Assembly (NCBI GenBank): GCA_020025675.1
Contig: JAHHRS010000011.1
Location: 1-46,613 of the forward strand
Length of the DNA stretch: 46,613 nucleotides
Direction of reading: 5' to 3'
Origin: Oscillospiraceae bacterium
GTDB taxonomy: Bacteria > Bacillota > Clostridia > Oscillospirales > Oscillospiraceae
Both the position numbers and the translations under genes were made by a program. Positions within the stretch are counted from its first letter, which is position 1; every line of letters begins with the position of its first letter. The notes beneath the pieces are model-generated. The model had not been told where the DNA came from. It was given only the letters and a program-made list of their open reading frames with translations, and did not search any database. Positions 16,019 through 23,032 of the stretch are shown here, piece by piece.

Positions 16019-16221
16019 TCAGTTTCATCGCTGTATGGCGTATTTTTTTGCGCCTTTTTGGCCTCTTCCTGCTCCTTTTTAAGTTGCTCAAGTCCTAAAC
16101 GTATTAGTTCCACGGTGGCTTCCGAACGAGTTTGAAAACGGCGTTCAAAACGGAAATCTTCAATTTGCTGGAACATTTCACTGTCAACGGACACAGTATA
16201 ACGTTGTTTATCAGTAGCCAT
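16015..16221 (-). CDS. Ribbon-helix-helix DNA-binding protein (RHH-1)
   Basis: 68 residues. A beta strand (RYTVSVDSEMF) and two helices (RRFQTRSEATVELIRLGLEQL) give the MetJ/Arc/CopG-type fold, followed by a Lys/Glu-rich helix and an acidic tail. GAGGTG lies seven bases before the ATG at 16221; the open frame extends three codons further but lacks a ribosome site. It is coupled to the transposase fragment and driven by a promoter whose spacer carries one AGTGAACCA repeat, suggesting autoregulation or cross-regulation by the divergent RHH-2. Confidence 0.8.
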   Translation of the reverse strand: MATDKQRYTVSVDSEMFQQIEDFRFERRFQTRSEATVELIRLGLEQLKKEQEEAKKAQKNTPYSDETE

Positions 16222-16240
16222 ATTTATCACCTCGCCAGCA

Positions 16241-16269
16241 ATTATACACCAGTGAACCAGAGGTGTAAA
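16241..16269 (-). promoter_or_regulatory. Promoter of RHH-1 with embedded operator
   Basis: On the minus strand, TTTACA (16264-16269), a 17-base spacer and TATAAT (16241-16246). The spacer contains one AGTGAACCA unit (16251-16259), placed to block polymerase. Confidence 0.75.
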
Positions 16270-16339
16270 GTACCAAGAAATAAGCCTTGACAGTGAACCA
16301 GTGAACCACTATAATGTGGTTGTGAGGTTCAGTGAACCA
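16251..16339. promoter_or_regulatory. Operator array of AGTGAACCA repeats
   Basis: Four identical 9-bp units at 16251-16259, 16292-16300, 16300-16308 and 16331-16339. The last forms a palindrome, GGTTCAGTGAACC (16327-16339). The array covers both divergent promoters. RHH proteins typically bind such short repeats. Confidence 0.75.
16287..16315 (+). promoter_or_regulatory. Consensus promoter of RHH-2 with embedded operators
   Basis: A perfect TTGACA (16287-16292), a 17-base spacer and a perfect TATAAT (16310-16315). The spacer is almost entirely two AGTGAACCA units, so binding would repress directly. Confidence 0.8.
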
Positions 16340-16361
16340 CTAAGTAAAAGGAGGTACAATT

Positions 16362-16538
16362 ATGGCAACACAATTAAAAAGGTTCACGATTTCCGTCACT
16401 CCGAGTATGGAAGCGGAATTGGATTCGGCAAAGAAGGAATTGTATTACAAGGGTACTAAAAACGACATGATCAGGGATTTGATAGCCCGTGGTTTGGCTA
16501 CTCTGCGTGCCGAAAAAGCAGTAGGGAAAGAGGTGTAA
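16362..16538 (+). CDS. Small ribbon-helix-helix protein (RHH-2)
   Basis: 58 residues, starting MATQLKRFTISVTPSM. A strand (RFTISV) followed by two helices (AELDSAKKELY and KNDMIRDLIARGLATL) gives a CopG/Arc-type fold. GGAGGT lies six bases before the ATG. It is divergent from RHH-1 and has a consensus promoter covered by repeats. No toxin-like partner is seen downstream, so an antitoxin role is not supported; plasmid- or element-type autoregulation is more likely. Confidence 0.78.
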   Translation: MATQLKRFTISVTPSMEAELDSAKKELYYKGTKNDMIRDLIARGLATLRAEKAVGKEV

Positions 16539-17080
16539 GAAAGTGCACCCTGATGTTTCTGTCCACCACCAAGTTGGAATAATCGATTAATTAAGAAGCT
16601 TTTGTTTTGCCTGTACAGTTCCAAGTTCTAAAGCGAGGAAATTTCTTCAGGCAGTTTTTCATATGATTTTCTGCCGCCTATGTGTGCCGCGCGGCAAAGG
16701 CGGGCAGGTTTGCTTGACTTAATCGGGCTTCCATCAGCGGATGCTGCTCCTTTATAAGCTTAATCGGGAGCAGAAGCATCTCATACTTAAATAGTGCCTT
16801 GTTTAAGCGGCTCTGCCGTCAGGCATGGGGGTGGTGATGATAAACCAAGATGAATTCCATGAGCTTCCCAAAATTTTTTTGTCTTTTTTCGTCTAAAAGC
16901 AGTAGATTTCCTGTTTAAAATAGTGTAAGATATAGCCGTACATTTGCTAATAGTTTTCAGAAAAGTTGATTTCGTCCCTTATTTTATACCCGAAGGATGA
17001 GCCCTTGGCTTATTTTTCTTTATTTATACCAGCACCATAGCACTGCCTGTAAGCTGTTAACATGTTATCTGTACAATAAT
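16539..17080. other. Non-coding stretch, possibly decayed mobile DNA
   Basis: About 540 bases without a gene. An imperfect hairpin (GATGCTGCTCC/GGGAGCAGAAGCATC, about 16739-16778) is present, and short, stop-interrupted frames on the minus strand suggest decayed coding sequence. No inverted-repeat pair defining an insertion sequence was found. Confidence 0.4.
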
Positions 17081-17175
17081 AACGCCGGGTGGCGCCCTTA
17101 ACATTGGGTGACGCCCCTAACGCTGGGTGACACCCTTAATGCTGGGTGACACCCTTAACACTGAGTGACGCACTT
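17081..17175. repeat. Five 19-bp tandem repeats, each with an 11-bp dyad
   Basis: Units start at 17081, 17100, 17119, 17138 and 17157. Each contains GGGTGACACCC or a close variant (GGGTG centre CACCC). Two units carry the perfect dyad. The array ends 36 bp before the first gene of the surface-polymer cluster and has the look of a protein-binding array with a spacing close to two helical turns. Confidence 0.8.
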
Positions 17176-17211
17176 ATATTACAGTGATTATTATAGGAGG
17201 TATTTTAATCT

Positions 17212-18312
17212 ATGTCCGGAAAAAAGAAAGGTAAAGCCGTAACTGCAATACTTTTAACTTTGGTTGGAGTTTTATTTGTGGTCATAGCGGGTAGTTTTTT
17301 ATTGATTCATGCCAAGCTGAATAAAATTCAGTACAGTGATGGTGTTTCCGGGAAAGAACGGACAATTAACGGAGATCAGGCACCCCAGATAGAAGACGGG
17401 CTTGAAATCGATATATCCGGAAAAGAGAGCGTGGACAGTGTATCAGCTCCTGATGTTGAAACCATAGCAGAGGATAATGTGCTTAACGTACTTATTCTCG
17501 GTACGGATGAGCGGGGATACGAGTTCAGCGATAATGCAAGAGCGGATTGTATTATGGTTTTAAGCCTTAATAAGGAAGATCACAGCATAAAGCTCATAAG
17601 TCTGGAAAGAGGCATGGGTGTTGAAATTCTGGATGGGCCTTATAAAGGCAAAGTTGACTTGCTGACCCATTGCTTCCATTGGGGCGGTGCGGATTTAATG
17701 CTGAAAGAGGTCAGCTCATATTTCAAGCTGGACATAGATAAATATGTAAGAGTCAATTTCTCGGCGCTTGCTAAGATTATAAATATACTGGGCGGAATTG
17801 ATGTTGAGCTGACTTCCGTGGAAGCATGGTATCTTAATGCGGTTAAAAACGGAGAGTCCACCAAGCCCTACCGCTCCATGGACTATTATGTCTATGAAGA
17901 TGAACCGGCACAGGAGTATTTAAAGGAAGGAACTAACCATCTTTACGGTTCTGCGGCACTGGCCTATTCCAGACTGCGCAGAATAGACAGCGACTGGCAG
18001 CGTGTAGAACGCCAGAGAAATGTTTTGCAGGCAGTTTCCGATAAGGCGAAAGAAATGAATATAAAGACTTTAAATAAACTCTGCGATGAAATACTTCCTA
18101 TGGTACAGACAAACTTCAGTTCCCGTGAACTGCTCGGGCTTATATTTGAGGCGCCCAAGTTTGTAGGAAAGGAAATGGATGAGCTTACGGTGCCTGTTGA
18201 CAGGGATACCATGGGCGGAATTACAACATTCAGTGGTGGCGGAGCATTCGCACCTGACTATGAGCTGAACGCAAAGGTTATTCAGGAATTCATATACGGA
18301 ACTGCAAAATAA
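17212..18312 (+). CDS. LCP (LytR-CpsA-Psr) family wall-polymer ligase
   Basis: 366 residues. A cytoplasmic lysine-rich start and membrane helix (about 8-30) place the catalytic domain outside. The LCP domain (about 90-300) shows LILGTDERG, NARADCIMVLSL, ISLERGMGV, KYVRVNFSALAKIINILGG and, near the end, AYSRLRRIDSDWQRVERQ, retaining the Asp/Arg residues that bind the polyprenyl pyrophosphate head and metal. Such enzymes transfer teichoic acid or capsule polymer from its lipid carrier to peptidoglycan. AGGAGG precedes the ATG. It leads the cluster and probably performs its last, extracellular step. Confidence 0.9.
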   Translation: MSGKKKGKAVTAILLTLVGVLFVVIAGSFLLIHAKLNKIQYSDGVSGKERTINGDQAPQIEDGLEIDISGKESVDSVSAPDVETIAEDNVLNVLILGTDERGYEFSDNARADCIMVLSLNKEDHSIKLISLERGMGVEILDGPYKGKVDLLTHCFHWGGADLMLKEVSSYFKLDIDKYVRVNFSALAKIINILGGIDVELTSVEAWYLNAVKNGESTKPYRSMDYYVYEDEPAQEYLKEGTNHLYGSAALAYSRLRRIDSDWQRVERQRNVLQAVSDKAKEMNIKTLNKLCDEILPMVQTNFSSRELLGLIFEAPKFVGKEMDELTVPVDRDTMGGITTFSGGGAFAPDYELNAKVIQEFIYGTAK

Positions 18313-18332
18313 GTTTAAGGATAATAGATGAA

Positions 18333-19502
18333 ATGCTATTTATAAAAATTATAAAACTTATAGCAAACATAATTTACAGCTTTATGAAGCTTCTGCCTGT
18401 TAATCACCAAAAGGTTTTGCTTTTAAGCCGTCAGTTTAATAATTGCAGCATAGATTACAAACTTCTTATCAATGAACTTAAAAGGCAGCGGCAGGATCTT
18501 CAGATTGTGACTATTTTCTCCCGATTTAATAAGACAGTAAAGGGAGTATTCACCTTTTTCTGGTCTCAGGTGAAAAGTATGTACCATCTGGCAACGTCCG
18601 CTGTGGTTATACTGGATTCATACTGGCCAGCGGTCTCCATTCTTAAACAGAAAAAGGAGCTTACGGTAATACAGATGTGGCATGCCGCCGGTAAAATTAA
18701 AAAAACCGGTTATCAAACACTGGATATGCCTTACGGAAGAAAACGCAATCTTTCCGAAACCATGAATATGCACCATGGCTATGATGTGATTGTTGCGGGA
18801 GGAAAAGCGCTGAATCCGTTTTACTGCATGTCATTCAATGAAAGCGAGAGCAAGCTTTATAATGTGGGTCTGCCAAGACTTGACTGGCTTATAAATAATA
18901 CGGAAAAATCCAGAATACATCTCTTTGCCGCTCACCCGGAGTATATCGGGAAAACTATTATCCTTTATGCACCCACCTTTCGTACAGATAAAGTGCTTGA
19001 CTGCAGCGAAATTTGCAGATGTCTCAAGAGAGATGATTGCGCCCTTATAATAAAACCTCACCAAAGACAGCAGATTTTGGATACAAAAGATGTGGACAAG
19101 TGCGAAGATATGAGCACAATGGCCCTGCTTGCCGCCTGTGACTATGTAATTACAGACTATTCTGCCATCACATTTGAGGCAGCGGCAATTAACAAAAAGA
19201 TTTTATTCTACCTGTTTGACTATGAAAAATATATAGCGAACAACGGACTCAATATAGACATAGCAAAGGAAATGCCGGAGTGCAGTTTCTTTAATGCTGA
19301 GGATCTGGCTGAGTCGATTTTTTCTGGCCGTTACTGTGAGGAGGCAGTAAGGAGATTTGCAGAAAAATATCTTCCCGAGAGACTGGGTTGCTCTACAGAA
19401 CTAATATCAAAACTTATTATAGATTGTCTGGAGAGAGGAAAGAATGAAGGAATTAGTAGAAACCTCAATAGAGAAACTGAAGCTGCTTTACATATGGTTT
19501 AA
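18333..19502 (+). CDS. CDP-glycerol glycerophosphotransferase family protein
   Basis: 389 residues, TagB/TagF-like. These enzymes move glycerol- or ribitol-phosphate from CDP-alditol to a lipid-linked acceptor at the inner membrane face. Key family segments are IQMWHAAGKIKKTGY (with the catalytic His), ILYAPTFR, LIIKPHQR and YVITDYSAITFEAAAINKKILFYLFDYEKY. The N-terminal amphipathic helix (about 1-20) fits peripheral membrane attachment. The start ATG is five bases beyond an out-of-frame ATG that stops at once. The 3' end overlaps the next gene by 59 bases. Substrate cannot be told from sequence. Confidence 0.85.
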   Translation: MLFIKIIKLIANIIYSFMKLLPVNHQKVLLLSRQFNNCSIDYKLLINELKRQRQDLQIVTIFSRFNKTVKGVFTFFWSQVKSMYHLATSAVVILDSYWPAVSILKQKKELTVIQMWHAAGKIKKTGYQTLDMPYGRKRNLSETMNMHHGYDVIVAGGKALNPFYCMSFNESESKLYNVGLPRLDWLINNTEKSRIHLFAAHPEYIGKTIILYAPTFRTDKVLDCSEICRCLKRDDCALIIKPHQRQQILDTKDVDKCEDMSTMALLAACDYVITDYSAITFEAAAINKKILFYLFDYEKYIANNGLNIDIAKEMPECSFFNAEDLAESIFSGRYCEEAVRRFAEKYLPERLGCSTELISKLIIDCLERGKNEGISRNLNRETEAALHMV

Positions 19503-20493
19503 ACGGATACTTTTTGCAACCGACCACTTCAATACTCCTTTGTTCAGACGTATCCTTCTTGCGTTCAGAGGGTTTACCCCGGACCAGTACTGGATATATG
19601 ACCTAAAGCACAGAAGCTGCTCGGATTATTTATCGGAGTTTGACTGGTACAGATCTCGAAGGATTAACGGAAAAGAAGCGCTTGTCCTTAATAATAAAGT
19701 TGTCTGCACGCAGCTGCTGACCCCTTATGTCCATGTGCCGCCTATAATATGTATGAGAAAGAATTCAGGGTACGTGACGGACTTAATCGGAAATGTTATC
19801 AGCAGTCAGAAGCTGGCAGAGCTTATAAAGGAGTCGGGCAAAACTGTTTACAAGCCTATTTCCGCCGGAAAAGGCAAGGATGTGAAGCTGCTTGAGTTTA
19901 AAGACGGTAAACTGTTTGTTAATGGCAGAGAGGAAAGTCTGGAAGAACAAACAGAAAAAATAATAACCGGTAAGGACTGGTTTTTATCTGAATATATAGA
20001 GCAGTCCGATTTTATGAACAGTCTTTTTCCTGACTCAGCAAATACAATACGAATTATCACAGCCCGGAATCCGGAAAATAATCTGTTTACTGTCTGTTTC
20101 GCTGTGCAGCGTATCGGAAGAAAAGATACTGTTCCCATAGATAATGCAAGCCGGGGCGGATTGGTTTCAAAAATAGACTTAGAAACCGGAGTCATGAGCG
20201 AAGCCAGAACTCTTCACAGCCTTGATGTGTATGAGCAGCATCCTGACAGCGGAGCACAGCTAAAGGGAACTGTAATTCCCGGCTGGAAAGAAATAAGAAA
20301 GAAGATTGTTGAGCTTTCAAGCAATTTTCCCTATCTGGATTTTATCGCATGGGATTTACTGCAAACAGAGGAGGGCTTCTGTATTATAGAGGCCAACGCC
20401 TCCAGCGGTGTAAATATAGTTCAGCTTTGGGGTGGTCAGCGTCAGGCTGAGCTTGGAAATATCTATAAAAAGTACGGCATAATAAAGCATTAA
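19444..20493 (+). CDS. Sugar-transfer-associated ATP-grasp protein
   Basis: 349 residues of the ATP-grasp fold (resembling PF14397, related to TupA). Visible elements are VYKPISAGKGKDV (nucleotide-binding strand-loop), WFLSEYIEQ, SANTIRIITA, NASRGGLVSKIDLETG, HPDSGAQLKGTVIPGW and FIAWDLLQTEEGFCIIEANASSG with the metal-binding Glu/Asn pair. ATP-grasp enzymes form amide or similar bonds through an acyl phosphate; in capsule and teichuronopeptide loci they are thought to join amino acids to polymer. GAGAGG lies just before the ATG. It overlaps the glycerophosphotransferase gene, implying tight co-expression. Confidence 0.82.
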   Translation: MKELVETSIEKLKLLYIWFKRILFATDHFNTPLFRRILLAFRGFTPDQYWIYDLKHRSCSDYLSEFDWYRSRRINGKEALVLNNKVVCTQLLTPYVHVPPIICMRKNSGYVTDLIGNVISSQKLAELIKESGKTVYKPISAGKGKDVKLLEFKDGKLFVNGREESLEEQTEKIITGKDWFLSEYIEQSDFMNSLFPDSANTIRIITARNPENNLFTVCFAVQRIGRKDTVPIDNASRGGLVSKIDLETGVMSEARTLHSLDVYEQHPDSGAQLKGTVIPGWKEIRKKIVELSSNFPYLDFIAWDLLQTEEGFCIIEANASSGVNIVQLWGGQRQAELGNIYKKYGIIKH

Positions 20494-20511
20494 AATACCA
20501 ATAGGTGAAAT

Positions 20512-21921
20512 ATGAAGTATATAGTTATGGCCGACGGCAAGGAACTGCGCTGGAAACAATATATGGGTATCCATAAATATCAAATTCGTATTGATGGTGA
20601 ATCCCTTCTTGAACGTACATGTAGACTTGTCCGGGAAAATGAACCTGAGGCTCAGCTTATTATAACTTCACACAACAGTGATATTTGTGTTGACGGAGCA
20701 GTTCGGTATGAGCCAAAAAACAACAAATTGGAAGTGGATAGATTTACTTGGGAGCTTATAGAAAAGGACACCGTGTTTCTTTACGGAGACTGTTACTATA
20801 CTGAAGGCTCCATAAAGACTATTATGTCAACAGAAACTGACGGCATACTGTTTTTTGGAAGCTATGAGCGTATTTTTGCTGTAAAAATCATAGACAGCGA
20901 CAAATTCAAATCTTGTATAGAATACGTAAAGCAGCAGTTTCTTCAGGGAAAGATAAGCGAATGTATAGGCTGGCAGGTGTACCTTGCCTCTCAGGGCAGT
21001 AATCTGGAGAAGAAAAGTATAAGCGGAGATTATGTAATTATTACCGACGGAACACGGGATTTCAATAAGCCGGCAGATTACCGAGAATTTCAGGAAAAAG
21101 AAGGCAAATCCGTCAATCCCCCTTGGGACGAAAGACCCATAGGTATGTTTGACTCCGGTATAGGCGGGCTCAGCTGCGTAAAAGCGGTTAATGAGAGACT
21201 TCCCTGTGAAAGCATCTGCTATTACGGTGATTGTCTCCGTGCTCCCTACGGAACAAGATCTGTGGAGCAAATCCGGGAGTTTTCTGCTCAGATTGCTGAT
21301 TTTATTTATTCTATGAATGTAAAGGCGATGATTGTAGCCTGTAACACAATAAGCTCAATTTGCCTTGATGACATAAGAAAATGCTGTCCGGGCATACCTG
21401 TTCTCGGTATGCTGGATATGACAGGCAGCTATATTCAAGAGAAATTCTGCGGTGCAAGGCTTGGCGTAATAGCTACCCCGGCCACCATAAGCAGTGGCAG
21501 TTATCCCCGAATGCTGAAAAAAAGCAGCTTTGCGGGAGAAGTTTTCACATTGGCTTGTCCGGAATTCGTTGAAGCTGTGGAAGCCGGCATATATAGCGGG
21601 CCTGAGGCGGAAAGACTGACTGAGAATGTCCTTGACGAATTCATTAAACGCAACAAAATTCAGGCTCTTGTTCTGGGCTGTACTCATTTCCCGTTTTTAC
21701 AGGATACAATACATAAATTATATCCGGAACTTAATATAATTGATCCTGCAAAAATTCTGGCAGAGGGTTTAAAAGCTATGACCGAAAGAGGTGCCCTGCA
21801 TCCTGCCAGCGGTGGAGAGAGAAAGGAAAGATTTTTTACAAGTAAGCTGACAACCGGCTTTAATAATGCGGTTAAAGAAATAACCAAAGTGTATCCAAAG
21901 ATAGAAATTAAAACATTTTGA
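20512..21921 (+). CDS. murI: Nucleotidyltransferase-glutamate racemase fusion
   Basis: 469 residues, two parts. Residues of about 1-195 resemble a sugar nucleotidyltransferase fold (MADGKELRW start, KYQIRIDGESLLERT, FLYGDCYYTEGSIKTIM), but the usual GGxGxR loop is not canonical. Residues of about 203-469 are a glutamate racemase: GMFDSGIGGLS, YYGDCLRAPYG, the first catalytic Cys in ACNTIS, and the second in LGCTHFPF. It would supply D-glutamate. Fusion to a nucleotidyltransferase is unusual and suggests that this racemase is dedicated to the cluster's polymer rather than to general peptidoglycan. It is 13 bases upstream of the D-Ala ligase-like gene. Confidence 0.88.
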   Translation: MKYIVMADGKELRWKQYMGIHKYQIRIDGESLLERTCRLVRENEPEAQLIITSHNSDICVDGAVRYEPKNNKLEVDRFTWELIEKDTVFLYGDCYYTEGSIKTIMSTETDGILFFGSYERIFAVKIIDSDKFKSCIEYVKQQFLQGKISECIGWQVYLASQGSNLEKKSISGDYVIITDGTRDFNKPADYREFQEKEGKSVNPPWDERPIGMFDSGIGGLSCVKAVNERLPCESICYYGDCLRAPYGTRSVEQIREFSAQIADFIYSMNVKAMIVACNTISSICLDDIRKCCPGIPVLGMLDMTGSYIQEKFCGARLGVIATPATISSGSYPRMLKKSSFAGEVFTLACPEFVEAVEAGIYSGPEAERLTENVLDEFIKRNKIQALVLGCTHFPFLQDTIHKLYPELNIIDPAKILAEGLKAMTERGALHPASGGERKERFFTSKLTTGFNNAVKEITKVYPKIEIKTF

Positions 21922-21934
21922 GGAGTAAAGAGTT

Positions 21935-23032
21935 GTGAGTAGAGAAAAGAAACAGATTCTGGTAGTTTTTGGTGGTGCTTCACCTGAGTATGAGGTTGCA
22001 TGTGATTCTGCAGCCTCACTTATAGATGCGATTGACAGAGAAAAGTTTGATGTTCACTGCGTTGGCATAAGTAAAGACGGACAGTGGTGGCTTACCAAGG
22101 CTTCCACAAAAGAAATCGCCGATTCCATATCATGGCTTGAGCACAGCGAAAATAAAAGGGCTGTCCTGTCTCCGGACAGAGGCGCAAAGGGCCTTATCAT
22201 CATGGAGGGCAACAGCTGGAGTCTTCAGCATATTGATGTTATCTTCCCAATGGTTCACGGAGAAACCGGTGAGGACGGAGAGTTACCCGCCCTGTTTGAA
22301 CTGGCAGGTATCCCGTATGTAGGTTCAGGTGTGTGTTCTTCTGCCTGCAGTATGGATAAAACCGTAACAATGATGTTTTCAGATATATGCGGTATAAAGA
22401 GACCTAATTATTTCTGCTGTACCTGCAGCGACTTCAAAAAAGCTCCGGAAAAGACCACAGACGATGTTATAAGCATGTTTGAAAGCTGTCAGGAGCAGGT
22501 GTTTCCGCTTTTTGTAAAGCCTGCCTCTACCGGTTCCTCAATCGGCATTTCCAAAGTGTTTGACAGAGCGCAGCTATTTACAGCTCTCCGGGAAGCTTCA
22601 AAATTCGGAGGGCATATTATTGTAGAAGAGAACATTTCAGGCCGCGAAATGAAAGTAGCTGTAATGGGTAATGATGAACCTGTCACCGGCGACATCTGTG
22701 AGATATTTATGAGTGACGGCAATATAAACAGCTATGAACTCAAGTACAAAAGCAACGGCAGTCATAAGATAATCCCGGCAGAACTGCCTGAAGACAAGGT
22801 GGCAGAGATAAAGAAAGCGGCAGTTGATATATACAAAAAGCTTAACTGCAAGGGCTTTTCCAGAGTGGACTTCTTTCTGCGGGACGACGGTGAGCTATAC
22901 TTCAACGAAATCAATACTATTCCCGGATTCAGCAGAAAAAGCATCTTTTCCCTCATGTTTAACAGTATAGGCATTTCCTATGAAGAAATAGTGGATGAAC
23001 TTATAACCTTAGCTTTGGTGGCTGAGAAATGA
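21935..23032 (+). CDS. ddl: D-alanine-D-alanine ligase family protein
   Basis: 365 residues of ATP-grasp fold in the Ddl/Van family. Motifs: VFGGASPEYEVACDSA, MVHGETGEDGELPALFELAG, YVGSGVCSSACSMDK, FVKPASTGSSIGISKV, and the C-terminal FFLRDDGELYFNEINTIPGF. The omega-loop reads SYELKYKSNGS, Tyr-type like D-Ala-D-Ala ligases and unlike the His of D-Ala-D-Lac ligases. The start is GTG with GAGGAG nine bases upstream. The stop overlaps the start of the next gene (ATGA). Being inside this cluster, it may make a D-amino-acid dipeptide for the Mur-like ligases next to it. Confidence 0.88.
   Translation: MSREKKQILVVFGGASPEYEVACDSAASLIDAIDREKFDVHCVGISKDGQWWLTKASTKEIADSISWLEHSENKRAVLSPDRGAKGLIIMEGNSWSLQHIDVIFPMVHGETGEDGELPALFELAGIPYVGSGVCSSACSMDKTVTMMFSDICGIKRPNYFCCTCSDFKKAPEKTTDDVISMFESCQEQVFPLFVKPASTGSSIGISKVFDRAQLFTALREASKFGGHIIVEENISGREMKVAVMGNDEPVTGDICEIFMSDGNINSYELKYKSNGSHKIIPAELPEDKVAEIKKAAVDIYKKLNCKGFSRVDFFLRDDGELYFNEINTIPGFSRKSIFSLMFNSIGISYEEIVDELITLALVAEK

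Noticed and set aside
16015..16538. Toxin-antitoxin locus
   Set aside because: Two RHH proteins are present, but no toxin-like partner; the downstream coupled gene is a transposase fragment.
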